Notes: generated by a model from the letters alone, not told the origin. Shown: positions 35,221 to 43,355, numbered from the stretch's first letter. The stretch is DNA of 64,000 nucleotides from Mediterranea massiliensis (GCA_015060685.1 SUXZ01000003.1:1-64000); one strand, 5' to 3'. Numbers and translations: made by a program.

Positions 35221-35310
35221 GCAATATATTGCATCCCCACATGTAGGGACGCTGCATGCAACGTCCCTACATGTGGTGGTATTCACGGACGCAATACGTT
35301 GCGTCCCTAC
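35217..35310. repeat. 24-bp GGACGC...GCGTCC palindromic units
   Basis: Palindromic units at 35217-35240 and 35287-35310 (24 bp each) and a symmetric 28-bp variant at 35243-35270 begin GGACGC and end GTCCCTAC or a close variant. They belong to a family with at least ten members between 35.2 and 40.2 kb. They lie downstream of rfbB and could form hairpins in its transcript. Confidence 0.75.
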
Positions 35311-35378
35311 TTATACATGGTATCGTAGTACTTCTATTGAGTTATGAGTTGTGAATTATGAGTTTTGAGTTAAAGTAT

Positions 35379-36512
35379 TTATTTGCTCTTATACATGTTA
35401 TCATAATAAGCTTGGTATTCACCACTTGTAACGTTGTTAAGCCACTCCTCATTGTCAAGGTACCAGCGAACCGTACGCTCAATTCCTTCTTCAAACTGCA
35501 AACTTGGCTCCCAGCCAAGTTCACGTTGTAATTTCGAAGAATCGATGGCATAACGGGCATCGTGGCCTAAGCGGTCGGTGACGTAGGTAATGAGGTCGAG
35601 GGAGTGGCCTTCGGGGTTACCGAGGATCTTATCGACGGTCTTGATCATCACCTTGATGAGGTCGATGTTCTTCCATTCGTTGAAGCCGCCGATGTTGTAG
35701 GTCTCGGCTATCTTGCCTTCGTGGAAGATGACGTCGATGGCGCGGGCATGGTCTTCTACATAGAGCCAGTCGCGCACGTTTTCGCCCTTGCCATATACCG
35801 GCAGGGGCTTTCTGTTTCGGATGTTATTAATAAATAAAGGTATCAGCTTTTCGGGGAACTGATAGGGGCCATAGTTGTTGCTGCAGTTGGTCACGATGGT
35901 GGGCATGCCGTAGGTGTCGTGGTAGGCACGCACGAAGTGGTCGCTACTGGCCTTGGCTGCACTATAGGGGCTATGGGGGTTGTATTTCGTTGTCTCGTAG
36001 AAGAAGTCGTCGCCGTAGGCTTTGTGGCCTTCAGAAGAGGCTACTGTTTTGAACGGAGGTTCAATGCCTTCGGGGTGGTTCATGGTGAGGGCACCATAGA
36101 CTTCGTCGGTAGAAATGTGGTAAAAGCGTTTGCCTTCGTACTTTTCGGGCAGAGACTCCCAATAGAGCTTGGCGGCTTGGAGCAATGACAAGGTTCCCAT
36201 CACATTGGTCTTGGCGAAGGTGAAAGGGTCCTTGATGCTTCTATCTACGTGGCTTTCGGCAGCCAGGTGGATGATGCCGTCAATCTTTTCGTCTTGCATC
36301 AACTGGTAGAAGGCATCGAAGTCGCAAATGTCCATCTTGACAAACTTGTAGTTAGGCTTGTCTTCAATGTCTTTTAGGTTGGCCAAGTTGCCGGCATAGG
36401 TCAACTTGTCCAAGTTGATGATGTTATATTCGGGGTATTTGTTTACAAACAATCTTACGACGTGGGAGCCGATGAAGCCGGCGCCACCGGTGATGACGAT
36501 GTTACGTTTCAT
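35379..36512 (-). CDS. rfbB: dTDP-glucose 4,6-dehydratase
   Basis: This 377-residue protein has ITGGAGFIGSH at the N-terminus, HISTDEVYGAL (catalytic Thr-Asp-Glu) and the YSAAK active-site pair, followed by NNYGPYQFPEKLIPLFI, all characteristic of RfbB/RmlB. It converts dTDP-glucose to dTDP-4-keto-6-deoxyglucose. It follows rfbA after 93 bp that contain two palindromic repeats. It is the last rml gene before the inserted module. No rfbD is found in the window, so the product may go to the DegT aminotransferase or to an rfbD elsewhere. Confidence 0.97.
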   Translation of the reverse strand: MKRNIVITGGAGFIGSHVVRLFVNKYPEYNIINLDKLTYAGNLANLKDIEDKPNYKFVKMDICDFDAFYQLMQDEKIDGIIHLAAESHVDRSIKDPFTFAKTNVMGTLSLLQAAKLYWESLPEKYEGKRFYHISTDEVYGALTMNHPEGIEPPFKTVASSEGHKAYGDDFFYETTKYNPHSPYSAAKASSDHFVRAYHDTYGMPTIVTNCSNNYGPYQFPEKLIPLFINNIRNRKPLPVYGKGENVRDWLYVEDHARAIDVIFHEGKIAETYNIGGFNEWKNIDLIKVMIKTVDKILGNPEGHSLDLITYVTDRLGHDARYAIDSSKLQRELGWEPSLQFEEGIERTVRWYLDNEEWLNNVTSGEYQAYYDNMYKSK

Positions 36513-36546
36513 TAAAATTAAAAGTTAAAAATTAAAAATTAAAGGC

Positions 36547-36609
36547 GGACACACCATGGCGTGTCCCTACAAGAATCGGTATTCCGGACGCAGCACGCTA
36601 CGTCCCTAC
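36547..36609. repeat. Two 24-bp palindromic units at the rfbA-rfbB junction
   Basis: The units are 36547-36570 (GGACACACC...GTGTCCCTAC) and 36586-36609 (GGACGCAGC...CGTCCCTAC). The second supplies the TAG stop codon of rfbA at 36608-36606 through its GTAGGGAC end. Confidence 0.8.
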
Positions 36610-37493
36610 TTTCTCTTCAATTCATCAATAACCTTAAGGAGGTATTGGCCGTATTGGTTTTTGATCATGGGTTGGGCGAGTTCGCGCATGCGGGCTTCGG
36701 AGATCCAGCCTTTGCGGTAGGCGATGGCTTCGAGGCAGGCGATTTTGAGGCCTTGACGCTTCTCGATAACTTCTACGAAGGTGGAGGCTTCACTCAGCGA
36801 ATCGTGGGTACCAGTATCGAGCCAGGCGAAGCCACGGCCAAGGGTTTGTACCTTGAGCTCGCCATCTTCCAAGAAGCGTTGGTTGACGGTAGTGATTTCG
36901 TATTCGCCACGGGCAGAGGGCTTGATGGTACGGGCCACCTCTACTACTTTATTGGGGTAGAAATACAAACCGGGAACGGCATAGTTGCTTTTGGGATTTT
37001 GGGGTTTCTCTTCCAACGAGAGGCAGTTGCCTTCTTTATCGAACTCGGCTACTCCATAGCGTTCGGGGTCGTTTACCCAATAGCCGAAGATAGTGGCTTT
37101 ATTGTCTTCTTCGGCTGCACGAAGGGCTTCTTTCAACATGGGAGTGAAATAACTGCCATAGAAGATGTTATCGCCTAATACCAAGCAGGCGGCATCGTTA
37201 CCAATGAAATCGGCACCAATGGTGAAGGCTTGTGCCAAGCCATCGGGCGAGGGTTGCTCGGCATACTGGAAGTTTACGCCATAGTCGGAACCATCACCAA
37301 GGAGACGTTTGAATCCCGGCAGGTCGTGAGGGGTAGAGATAATCAAAATGTCTCTAATACCTGCGAGCATTAAAACCGAAATGGGGTAATAGACCATTGG
37401 TTTGTCGTAAATGGGCATGAGTTGTTTGCTAATGCCTTTGGTAATGGGGTAGAGGCGTGTGCCGCTACCGCCAGCTAATACAATTCCCTTCAT
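36606..37493 (-). CDS. rfbA: Glucose-1-phosphate thymidylyltransferase
   Basis: This 295-residue protein has [40 protein letters not shown] and [12 protein letters not shown], all diagnostic of RfbA/RmlA. It makes dTDP-glucose from dTTP and glucose-1-phosphate, the first step of the dTDP-deoxysugar pathway. Its stop codon lies inside a palindromic repeat. It is followed by rfbB and preceded by rfbC in an operon order C-A-B. Confidence 0.97.
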   Translation of the reverse strand: MKGIVLAGGSGTRLYPITKGISKQLMPIYDKPMVYYPISVLMLAGIRDILIISTPHDLPGFKRLLGDGSDYGVNFQYAEQPSPDGLAQAFTIGADFIGNDAACLVLGDNIFYGSYFTPMLKEALRAAEEDNKATIFGYWVNDPERYGVAEFDKEGNCLSLEEKPQNPKSNYAVPGLYFYPNKVVEVARTIKPSARGEYEITTVNQRFLEDGELKVQTLGRGFAWLDTGTHDSLSEASTFVEVIEKRQGLKIACLEAIAYRKGWISEARMRELAQPMIKNQYGQYLLKVIDELKRK

Positions 37494-37526
37494 GAGATTT
37501 GAGTTATGAGTTATGAGTTTAAAGAC

Positions 37527-37580
37527 GGACGCAGCACGCTACGTCCCTACATGGGCGGACACACCATGGCGTGTCCCTAC
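37527..37580. repeat. Two 24-bp palindromic units at the rfbC-rfbA junction
   Basis: Units at 37527-37550 and 37557-37580 are near-identical to those at 36547-36609 but in swapped order. The second supplies the TAG stop codon of rfbC at 37579-37577. Confidence 0.8.
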
Positions 37581-38149
37581 GGGTACAAATCAATATTGAT
37601 ATCGAATGGTGAATCGAAGTCTTTCAGGAGAGGGTGTTTGGTGTCCTTCTCTGAAAGGAGGGCCTTCTCCATGGGGATTTGCCATTCGATGCCGAGGCTG
37701 TCGTCTAAGATGCTGATGCCTCCATCGGCTTGGGGGGCATAGAAGTTATCGCACTTGTACTGGAACACGGCGGTTTCGCTGAGGACGGCAAAGCCGTGGG
37801 CGAAGCCTCTTTCAATAAAAGTTATGCGATGATTCTCTTCGGTCAGTTCTACGGCAACGTGTTGGCCGTAGGTGGGTGAGCCCTTGCGGATATCGACAGC
37901 TACATCGAGCACGGCTCCTTTTACGCAACGAACCAATTTGCTTTGAGCAAAAGGTGGGGCTTGGAAGTGCAGGCCTCGCATTACGCCATAGCTGGACATG
38001 GATTCGTTGTCTTGTACGAAATTGATTTTTCTCACTTTTTCTTCGAATTCCCGTTGGGAGAAGCTTTCGAAGAAATAACCACGGGGGTCGGTGAATACTC
38101 GGGGTTCGATAATTACGACGCCGTCGAGTTTGGTTTTGATGATATTCAT
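37577..38149 (-). CDS. rfbC: dTDP-4-dehydrorhamnose 3,5-epimerase
   Basis: This 190-residue cupin-type epimerase has EPRVFTDPRGYFFESF, the catalytic histidine in GVMRGLHFQ, VRCVKGAVLDVAVDIRKGSPTYG and GFAHGFAVLSE, matching RfbC/RmlC. It turns dTDP-4-keto-6-deoxyglucose into the L-lyxo form. The frame is open upstream to 38359, but the ATG at 38149 gives the standard MNIIKTKLDGVVIIEP start. It is the first gene after the operon promoter at 38379-38410, with a leader of about 220 nt. Its final codon and stop are set by a repeat. Confidence 0.96.
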   Translation of the reverse strand: MNIIKTKLDGVVIIEPRVFTDPRGYFFESFSQREFEEKVRKINFVQDNESMSSYGVMRGLHFQAPPFAQSKLVRCVKGAVLDVAVDIRKGSPTYGQHVAVELTEENHRITFIERGFAHGFAVLSETAVFQYKCDNFYAPQADGGISILDDSLGIEWQIPMEKALLSEKDTKHPLLKDFDSPFDINIDLYP

Positions 38150-38169
38150 AAATTGAATTAGCAGAGCTA

Positions 38170-38241
38170 ATAGTGAGTTGGTATGGTGGTGAGTTGGTGA
38201 GTTAGCCGCTGGAGGGCGGACGATGCACGCAACATCCCTAC
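38170..38241. repeat. Leader repeats: TTAGTG array and palindromic unit
   Basis: A short GAGTTGG/GTGAGTTAG array (38172-38206) is followed by a 24-bp unit of the GGAC...GTCCCTAC family at 38218-38241. Both lie inside the untranslated leader of rfbC and so are transcribed. Confidence 0.65.
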
Positions 38242-38246
38242 AAAGG

Positions 38247-38270
38247 GTTGCTTGAGGAAATGCAAGCAAC
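38247..38270 (-). promoter_or_regulatory. Leader hairpin GTTGCTTG/CAAGCAAC
   Basis: Perfect 8-bp arms at 38247-38254 and 38263-38270 enclose an 8-base loop. It lies within the rfbC leader about 100 nt before the start codon. No T run follows on the minus strand, so it is more likely a structural or regulatory hairpin than a terminator. Confidence 0.5.
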
Positions 38271-38308
38271 TTATTTATAGTTGAATAAAAAAAATGATAA
38301 ATTGAAAT

Positions 38309-38334
38309 CTTCGTCAGAAAAAGAAATGACGAAG
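38309..38334 (-). promoter_or_regulatory. Leader hairpin CTTCGTCA/TGACGAAG, possible attenuator
   Basis: Perfect 8-bp arms at 38309-38316 and 38327-38334 with a 10-base loop lie about 35-60 nt after the predicted transcription start of the rfb operon. On the minus strand an A/T-rich tract ending in eight T follows; on the plus strand seven T follow. It may attenuate operon transcription or terminate plus-strand transcripts. NusG-like UpxY factors are known to act on such leaders. Confidence 0.5.
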
Positions 38335-38378
38335 GCCATTTTTTTGAATTAAAAAACAAGATGAAATTGATTTTGAAA

Positions 38379-38410
38379 CAAAGGTAAGGGGTTTTGGGAG
38401 AATAAACAAA
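38379..38410 (-). promoter_or_regulatory. Promoter of the polysaccharide operon, TTTG-N20-TACCTTTG
   Basis: On the minus strand TTTG (38410-38407), 20 bp, then TACCTTTG (38386-38379) fits the Bacteroides consensus exactly. Start near 38373 gives a leader of about 220 nt to rfbC. I see no flanking inverted repeats of the kind that flip phase-variable capsule promoters. Confidence 0.78.
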
Positions 38411-38445
38411 TAATTTTGAACATTTTTTGAATATTGTTGTTTTAT

Positions 38446-38660
38446 TACTTTTCCTTTGTCTTGATACAAAGAAAAGATAACAAAAGAAAAATCAAGGGCT
38501 GGAGTCTTCGATGCTATTCGGGCAAAGCCATTAGCGGCCGGAGCTAAAACTCGCTTCGCTCAAACAGAACCTCCTTTCCCGCTTCTGGCAAAGCCCTCAC
38601 TGACGCACCTACGCCAAGGCCCCATAACCATGCGGCGTGATAGCGTGGATGTATACATTA
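38446..38660. repeat. GC-rich intergenic block between divergent operons
   Basis: An A-rich lead-in (CCTTTGTCTTGATACAAAG, containing CTTTGT and ACAAAG inverted arms) is followed by a GC-rich non-coding block to about 38650 (GGCTGGAGTC...CGGCGTGATAGCGTGG). I find no open reading frame of note in it. From memory, similar blocks recur between genes in Bacteroides genomes, which would make it a dispersed repeat. This cannot be confirmed here. Confidence 0.45.
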
Positions 38661-38702
38661 AAGAAATATCAGATTAAAATAAAGAATATTGGATTTAATG
38701 AT

Positions 38703-38710
38703 TACTTTTG
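38703..38710 (+). promoter_or_regulatory. -7 box TACTTTTG for the NusG-like gene
   Basis: TACTTTTG matches TAnnTTTG and lies 23 bp before the ATG at 38734. No good TTTG is found 19-20 bp upstream, so the promoter may be weak or need an activator. Confidence 0.5.
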
Positions 38711-38733
38711 CCGCGGAATAACTCTTGTAAGAT

Positions 38734-39861
38734 ATGTGGCACTTAATAGGCATCAGGAATAAGAAGGACTGGCAACGGGGCGAGGAGCGGTTGAAGGAGC
38801 TGGGGTTGACATACTACAGCCTGCAACAGTTGTTCCAACTTTTTAACACGCATACAGCTTTTGTGCAGGGATTGTCGAACTTCGGGAAGGAGTGTTTCTT
38901 CCTGGTGGACGACAGCACAGGGGTGGATATGGCGGCCTTTGCCACCAAGGAGGTGACGCTGTTCGAACGGAAACGGGTATCGGCAGAGAACCGGCATTAC
39001 ATTACGCTTACGGATAATGAATTAGACCAACTACTAAAGGTGTTGCAAACACCGGTGAGCTACCGGGTGAGCCGGATAAACCAGGTGCCGGAGATTGCTG
39101 AGCTGCAAGCGTATGAGATTCCGTTGGGGCCACTGAAGGGGGTAAGAGGAAAGATTCTGTATGACCGCACGCCTCACGGTAAACGTTTTTACGTTTCGTT
39201 GTGCCAAATATTCCATTTCGAGATACGTATTCCGAAGGAGGACATCAAGCAGAGCAAACGGGAAGCGGGCATTGAGCTGGCATACCTGATGGACGACAAG
39301 ACGCCTCGCTGGTATGTGCTGACGGCACCCAAGCAACGGTACATTGATGCGGCCTTCGAGGATACACTGAACATTTATCCGCCCGAGAACGGGGGTGCAG
39401 AGCCTATCGTTACACAGATAGAGCATCCGGAAAGCAGTGAGCCCATCGAGGTGGTGCGCTACCTGTATCAGGCGAATTATCGCGAAAAGGATAAGAATGG
39501 AAACATACAGGTGACCAACCTGATGCCGAACCACTACTTCGTCAAAACAACGCGCTGGGACTTGGAGACGTTCCGCAACCGGTGCGGGTATGACACGCGT
39601 ATATATATATTAAGGAATGGGGGCAAGCAGCCGATGGTGATTCCCAATCACGAGATGGAGCTGTTCCAACGCTTTATCGAGGAGCGTTCGGCCGGCAGCG
39701 AGCTGTTGCTACAGGATTACAAGGCGGGGGATACCATCACCATTGCCATGGGTATCGAGAAGAGTAACGAGATTACGGGTGTGATTCAGTTGGTTACCAA
39801 CAAGCATTATTTAGTGCTGACGGAGAATGGAATTACGGTTAAAGTGAAGAAAAACCAGTGA
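38734..39861 (+). CDS. Tandem NusG/UpxY-like protein
   Basis: This 375-residue protein appears to consist of two NusG-type units. The first starts WHLIGIRNKKDWQRGEERLKELGLTYY, typical of NusG N-terminal domains, and has a KOW-like region YEIPLGPLKGVRGKIL...KRFYVSL near 130-160. The second starts RWYVLTAPKQRYIDAAFEDTL near 197 and ends with a KOW-like YKAGDTITIAMG...ITGVIQLVTNKHYLVLTENGITVKV. UpxY antiterminators of Bacteroides capsule loci are about 170 residues with one unit. It is divergent from the rfb operon and next to its leader, so it is a candidate for control of that operon. Confidence 0.65.
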   Translation: MWHLIGIRNKKDWQRGEERLKELGLTYYSLQQLFQLFNTHTAFVQGLSNFGKECFFLVDDSTGVDMAAFATKEVTLFERKRVSAENRHYITLTDNELDQLLKVLQTPVSYRVSRINQVPEIAELQAYEIPLGPLKGVRGKILYDRTPHGKRFYVSLCQIFHFEIRIPKEDIKQSKREAGIELAYLMDDKTPRWYVLTAPKQRYIDAAFEDTLNIYPPENGGAEPIVTQIEHPESSEPIEVVRYLYQANYREKDKNGNIQVTNLMPNHYFVKTTRWDLETFRNRCGYDTRIYILRNGGKQPMVIPNHEMELFQRFIEERSAGSELLLQDYKAGDTITIAMGIEKSNEITGVIQLVTNKHYLVLTENGITVKVKKNQ

Positions 39862-39864
39862 GAT

Positions 39865-39942
39865 AGTGTGTTGGTGTGTTAGTGATATAGCACTAGTGGT
39901 TAGTGTGTTGGTGTTTTTGTAGGAACGTAGCGTGCTGCGTCC
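39865..39942. repeat. TTAGTG-type array and palindromic unit
   Basis: A GTGTGTTGGTG/TTAGTGATATAG array (39865-39915) precedes a 24-bp palindromic unit at 39919-39942, read in the opposite direction (GTAGGAACG...GCGTCC). Runs of TTTTTAATT follow to 40022. Confidence 0.65.
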
Positions 39943-40029
39943 GCCTTTCATTTTTAATTTTTCATTTTTCATTTTTAATTTTTAATTCTTAATTTTTAAT
40001 TCTTAATTTTTAATTTTTAATTCTCTAAG

Positions 40030-40101
40030 TACCCCCGACCAGAATCGAACTGGTATCTACGCTTTAGGAGAGCGTCGTTCTATCCATTGAACTACAAGGG
40101 C
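40030..40101 (-). tRNA. tRNA-Arg (anticodon CCT)
   Basis: The 72-nt minus-strand sequence folds as a cloverleaf. The acceptor stem pairs GCCCTTG with CGGGGGT, with discriminator A. The anticodon arm is ACGCT-CTCCTAA-AGCGT with anticodon CCT, and the T arm is ACCAG-TTCGATT-CTGGT. It decodes AGG. CCA is not encoded. It is flanked by intergenic repeats. Confidence 0.93.
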
Positions 40102-40115
40102 ATCCATATTGATGC

Positions 40116-40139
40116 GGACGCTGCACGCAACGTCCCTAC
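40116..40139. repeat. 24-bp palindromic unit
   Basis: GGACGCTGC...CGTCCCTAC matches the family at 35.2-38.2 kb and lies just upstream of the tRNA gene (in its orientation). Confidence 0.75.
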
Positions 40140-40279
40140 CATACATCTTCTAACAAACATAAATGTAATAATATGCATTTGCGAGGGCAAAGGTAAGGCA
40201 TTTATTTCAGTTATAGGGCAGGATTAACGGGATTTTTCGTGCAAAAAGAGGGGTTTTCGTATAATTTATAAAAAATCTC

Positions 40280-40310
40280 TTTGCTATGTCAATTAACTTT
40301 CCGAACTTTG
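40280..40310 (+). promoter_or_regulatory. Promoter TTTG-N19-GAACTTTG for korA
   Basis: TTTG (40280-40283), 19 bp, then GAACTTTG (40303-40310) is a near-consensus Bacteroides promoter. The first base pair of the -7 box differs. Start near 40317 gives a leader of about 40 nt. Confidence 0.65.
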
Positions 40311-40357
40311 CAGCGTCATTAAAATCGACGTTTTACTTACATTTTTACATATAATTT

Positions 40358-42190
40358 ATGATGATTAAAGAATTAGAGCAAGTGGTGGTACGTTTCTCGG
40401 GCGACTCGGGAGACGGCATGCAGCTGGCAGGAAATATCTTTTCTACCGTGTCGGCCACTGTGGGTAATGACATCAGTACGTTTCCGGACTATCCGGCAGA
40501 TATACGCGCTCCACAAGGTTCGCTGACCGGCGTGTCGGGATTCCAAGTGCATGTGGGAGCCAACAAAGTGTACACTCCGGGCGACCAATGTGATGTGTTG
40601 GTGGCCATGAATGCGGCTGCACTGAAAACACAATATAAATTTGCCAAGCCAACGGCTTGCATCATTATAGATACAAACTGCTTTGAAAAGAGCGACCTGG
40701 AAAAGGCGGACTTCAAAACGGATAACCCCATCGAGGAGATGGGCATCAAGCAGGATGTGATTGCGGCTCCTATCTCGCAAATGGTGAAGGATTGTCTGGC
40801 GGACAGCGGCATGGACAACAAGTCGATGCTGAAGTGCCGTAACATGTTTGCCGTGGGATTGGTGTGCTGGCTGTTCAATCGCGACCTGAGCATTGCAGAA
40901 AACTATATCCGCGAGAAGTTTGCCAAGAAGCCGGAGATTGCAGAGGCAAACATCAAGGTGATTCATGCGGGTTATGACTATGGCCACAACACGCATAGCA
41001 GTGTGGCGCACACTTACCGCATCGAGAGCCAAAACAAGGTGTCCGGACGCTATATGGACATTACAGGCAACAAGGCTACTGCTTACGGATTTATTGCGGC
41101 TGCCGAAAAGGCGGGCCTGAAACTATACTTGGGCTCCTACCCCATCACACCGGCTACTGACGTACTGCACGAGCTTTCGAAACATAAATCATTGGGGGTA
41201 ACGACCGTACAGTGTGAGGACGAGATTGCCGGTTGTGCATCGGCAGTGGGTGCTTCGTATGCCGGGGCATTGGCCGTGACCTCTACTTCGGGTCCGGGTA
41301 TCTGCCTGAAATCGGAAGCGATGAATCTGGCGGTTATCATGGAACTGCCTTTGGTGGTGCTGGACGTGCAACGTGGCGGACCGGCTACCGGTCTTCCTAC
41401 CAAGAGCGAGCAGACCGACTTGCTGCAGGTGCTCTTCGGACGTAACGGTGAAAGCCCTATGCCGGTGATTGCCGCTACATCGCCTACCGACTGCTTCGAA
41501 TGTGCCTTTGCAGCCTCGAAGATGGCGCTGGAGCACATGACACCGGTGGTGCTGATGACGGATGCATTTATTGCCAACGGTTCGGCTGCATGGAAGTTGC
41601 CTAACCTGGCGGAATATCCTGCCATCAATCCTCCTTACGTGCAACCGGAGATGAAGGGTAGCTGGACGCCTTATCAACGCAACGAAGAGACGGGTGTGCG
41701 CTATTGGGCTATCCCCGGTACCGAGGGATTCACTCATATCCTTGGCGGCTTGGAGAAGGACAACAAGACGGGGGCTATCTCTACCAACCCTGAGAACCAC
41801 CACCTGATGACGCAACTTCGCCAACAGAAAATCGAAAAGATTGAAGTGCCCGATGTAGCGGTAGAAGGGGATGCGGATGATGCCGACTTGCTGATTGTGG
41901 GATTCGGTGGTACATACGGCCACTTGCATGCTGCCATGGACGAGCTACGTGCGCAAGGCAAGAAAGTGGCGTTGGCTCACTTCCGTTTCATCAATCCGCT
42001 ACCAAAGAACACTGCCGAGGTGCTGAAGCGATACAAGAAGGTGGTTGTGGCCGAACAGAACATGGGACAATTTGCCGGATACCTGCGCATGAAGGTGGAT
42101 GGCTTTGTGCCTTACCAATACAATGAAGTAAAGGGCCAACCTTTCGTGGTAAGCGAACTGGTGGAAGCGTTCGCTGAAATTATAAATTAA
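40358..42190 (+). CDS. korA: 2-oxoglutarate:ferredoxin oxidoreductase, alpha subunit (gamma-alpha fusion)
   Basis: This 610-residue protein has an N-terminal gamma domain (VVVRFSGDSGDGMQLAGNIF) fused to the alpha/pyrimidine-binding domain (GNKATAYGFIAAAEKAGLKLYLGSYPITPATDVLHEL) and ends with a transketolase-C-like region (LLIVGFGGTYGHLHAAMDEL). With KorB it catalyses CoA-dependent oxidation of a 2-oxoacid to acyl-CoA with ferredoxin reduction, or the reverse reaction in anaerobes. It is followed after 16 bp by korB. The 2-oxoglutarate specificity is assigned by overall resemblance. Confidence 0.92.
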   Translation: MMIKELEQVVVRFSGDSGDGMQLAGNIFSTVSATVGNDISTFPDYPADIRAPQGSLTGVSGFQVHVGANKVYTPGDQCDVLVAMNAAALKTQYKFAKPTACIIIDTNCFEKSDLEKADFKTDNPIEEMGIKQDVIAAPISQMVKDCLADSGMDNKSMLKCRNMFAVGLVCWLFNRDLSIAENYIREKFAKKPEIAEANIKVIHAGYDYGHNTHSSVAHTYRIESQNKVSGRYMDITGNKATAYGFIAAAEKAGLKLYLGSYPITPATDVLHELSKHKSLGVTTVQCEDEIAGCASAVGASYAGALAVTSTSGPGICLKSEAMNLAVIMELPLVVLDVQRGGPATGLPTKSEQTDLLQVLFGRNGESPMPVIAATSPTDCFECAFAASKMALEHMTPVVLMTDAFIANGSAAWKLPNLAEYPAINPPYVQPEMKGSWTPYQRNEETGVRYWAIPGTEGFTHILGGLEKDNKTGAISTNPENHHLMTQLRQQKIEKIEVPDVAVEGDADDADLLIVGFGGTYGHLHAAMDELRAQGKKVALAHFRFINPLPKNTAEVLKRYKKVVVAEQNMGQFAGYLRMKVDGFVPYQYNEVKGQPFVVSELVEAFAEIIN

Positions 42191-42206
42191 TAATTATTTT
42201 AATTCT

Positions 42207-43208
42207 GTGATGTTTACAGCAAAAGATTATAAGAAGGGACAACCACGTTGGTGTCCGGGTTGCGGTGACCACTTTTTCTTGGCTTCACTGCACAAGGCAA
42301 TGGCAGAGATTGGCGTAGAGCCCTGGAACATTGCCGTGATTTCGGGTATCGGATGCTCGAGCCGCTTGCCTCACTATATGAATACGTATGGCATGAATAC
42401 CATTCATGGACGTGCCGCAGCCATTGCTACCGGTTGCAAGGTGGCTAACCCCGATTTGTCGGTATGGCAAGTGTCGGGCGATGGTGACGGACTGGCCATT
42501 GGCGGTAATCACTTTATCCATGCCAACCGCAGAAATATCAACCTGAACATGATTCTGCTGAACAACCGCATCTATGGTTTGACAAAGGGGCAATACTCGC
42601 CTACTTCTCCCCGTGGATTCGTGAGCAAGTCGTCTCCTTATGGTACGGTGGAAGATCCGTTCCGTCCGGCAGAGCTTTGCTTTGGTGCCCGCGGACACTT
42701 CTTTGCCCGTGCGGTGGCCACCGATGCTGCCGGTACAGTAGAGATTCTGAAGGCGGCTCATGCTCATAAGGGTGCCAGCGTTTGCGAAATCTTGCAGAAC
42801 TGTGTCATCTTCAATAACGGTACGCACGACTGTGTGGCCAAGAAGGAGGATCGTGCCAAGAACGCCATCTACTTGGAACATGGCAAGCCAATGTTGTTTG
42901 GCGAGAACAATGAGTTCGGACTGATGCAAGAGGGCTTCGGACTGAAGGTGGTGAAGCTTGGCGAAAACGGTATCACCGAAAAGGATATCCTGGTACACGA
43001 TGCGCATTGCGAAGACAACACCTTGCAACTGAAGCTGGCGTTGATGGAGGGTCCCGACTTCCCCATCGCACTGGGTGTTATCAGGGATGTAGAGGCTCCT
43101 ACTTACGATGATGCCGTTACGGCTCAGATTGAGGAGGTGAGCAGCAAGAAGAAGTATCATAACTTTGAGGAGTTATTGCTCACAAATGATACTTGGGTAG
43201 TGGAGTAA
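42207..43208 (+). CDS. korB: 2-oxoglutarate:ferredoxin oxidoreductase, beta subunit
   Basis: This 333-residue TPP-binding subunit has PRWCPGCGDHFFLASL at the N-terminus, SGIGCSSRLPHYMNTYGMNTIHGRAAAIATG, and the TPP/Mg motif GDGDGLAIGGNHFIHANRRN...NNRIYGLTKGQYSPTS. It forms the catalytic complex with KorA. The CxxC and the distal cysteines may hold the iron-sulfur cluster found in the family. Confidence 0.93.
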   Translation: MMFTAKDYKKGQPRWCPGCGDHFFLASLHKAMAEIGVEPWNIAVISGIGCSSRLPHYMNTYGMNTIHGRAAAIATGCKVANPDLSVWQVSGDGDGLAIGGNHFIHANRRNINLNMILLNNRIYGLTKGQYSPTSPRGFVSKSSPYGTVEDPFRPAELCFGARGHFFARAVATDAAGTVEILKAAHAHKGASVCEILQNCVIFNNGTHDCVAKKEDRAKNAIYLEHGKPMLFGENNEFGLMQEGFGLKVVKLGENGITEKDILVHDAHCEDNTLQLKLALMEGPDFPIALGVIRDVEAPTYDDAVTAQIEEVSSKKKYHNFEELLLTNDTWVVE

Positions 43209-43212
43209 TTAA

Positions 43213-43333
43213 CACCTACCACCCCGCCTACGGCACCCCTCCTTCGCGAAGGAGGGGAATTTTTAGGAAACTTATCATTTCAAATCTCCTCCTTCTGGAA
43301 GGAGGAGTACCCCTTGTGGGGGAGGTGGTAGGT
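43213..43333. repeat. Inverted pair of CTCCTTC-GAAGGAG repeats (convergent terminator region)
   Basis: Two repeat copies in opposite orientation (43213-43260 and 43286-43333) each contain CTCCTTC...GAAGGAG, and their GGTGGTAGGT tails pair with each other, so the whole 121 bp is a long imperfect inverted repeat. It lies between korB (plus strand, ends 43208) and upp (minus strand, ends 43356), where it probably terminates both. Confidence 0.7.
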
Positions 43334-43355
43334 AATTGAAAATCTTAAAATTATT

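Noticed and set aside
36561..37178. 205-codon plus-strand open frame opposite rfbA
   Set aside because: It is the antisense of a highly conserved rfbA gene and has no ribosome binding site or family resemblance.
38379..38410. Invertible (phase-variable) capsule promoter
   Set aside because: No inverted repeats flank the promoter and no invertase gene is in the window.
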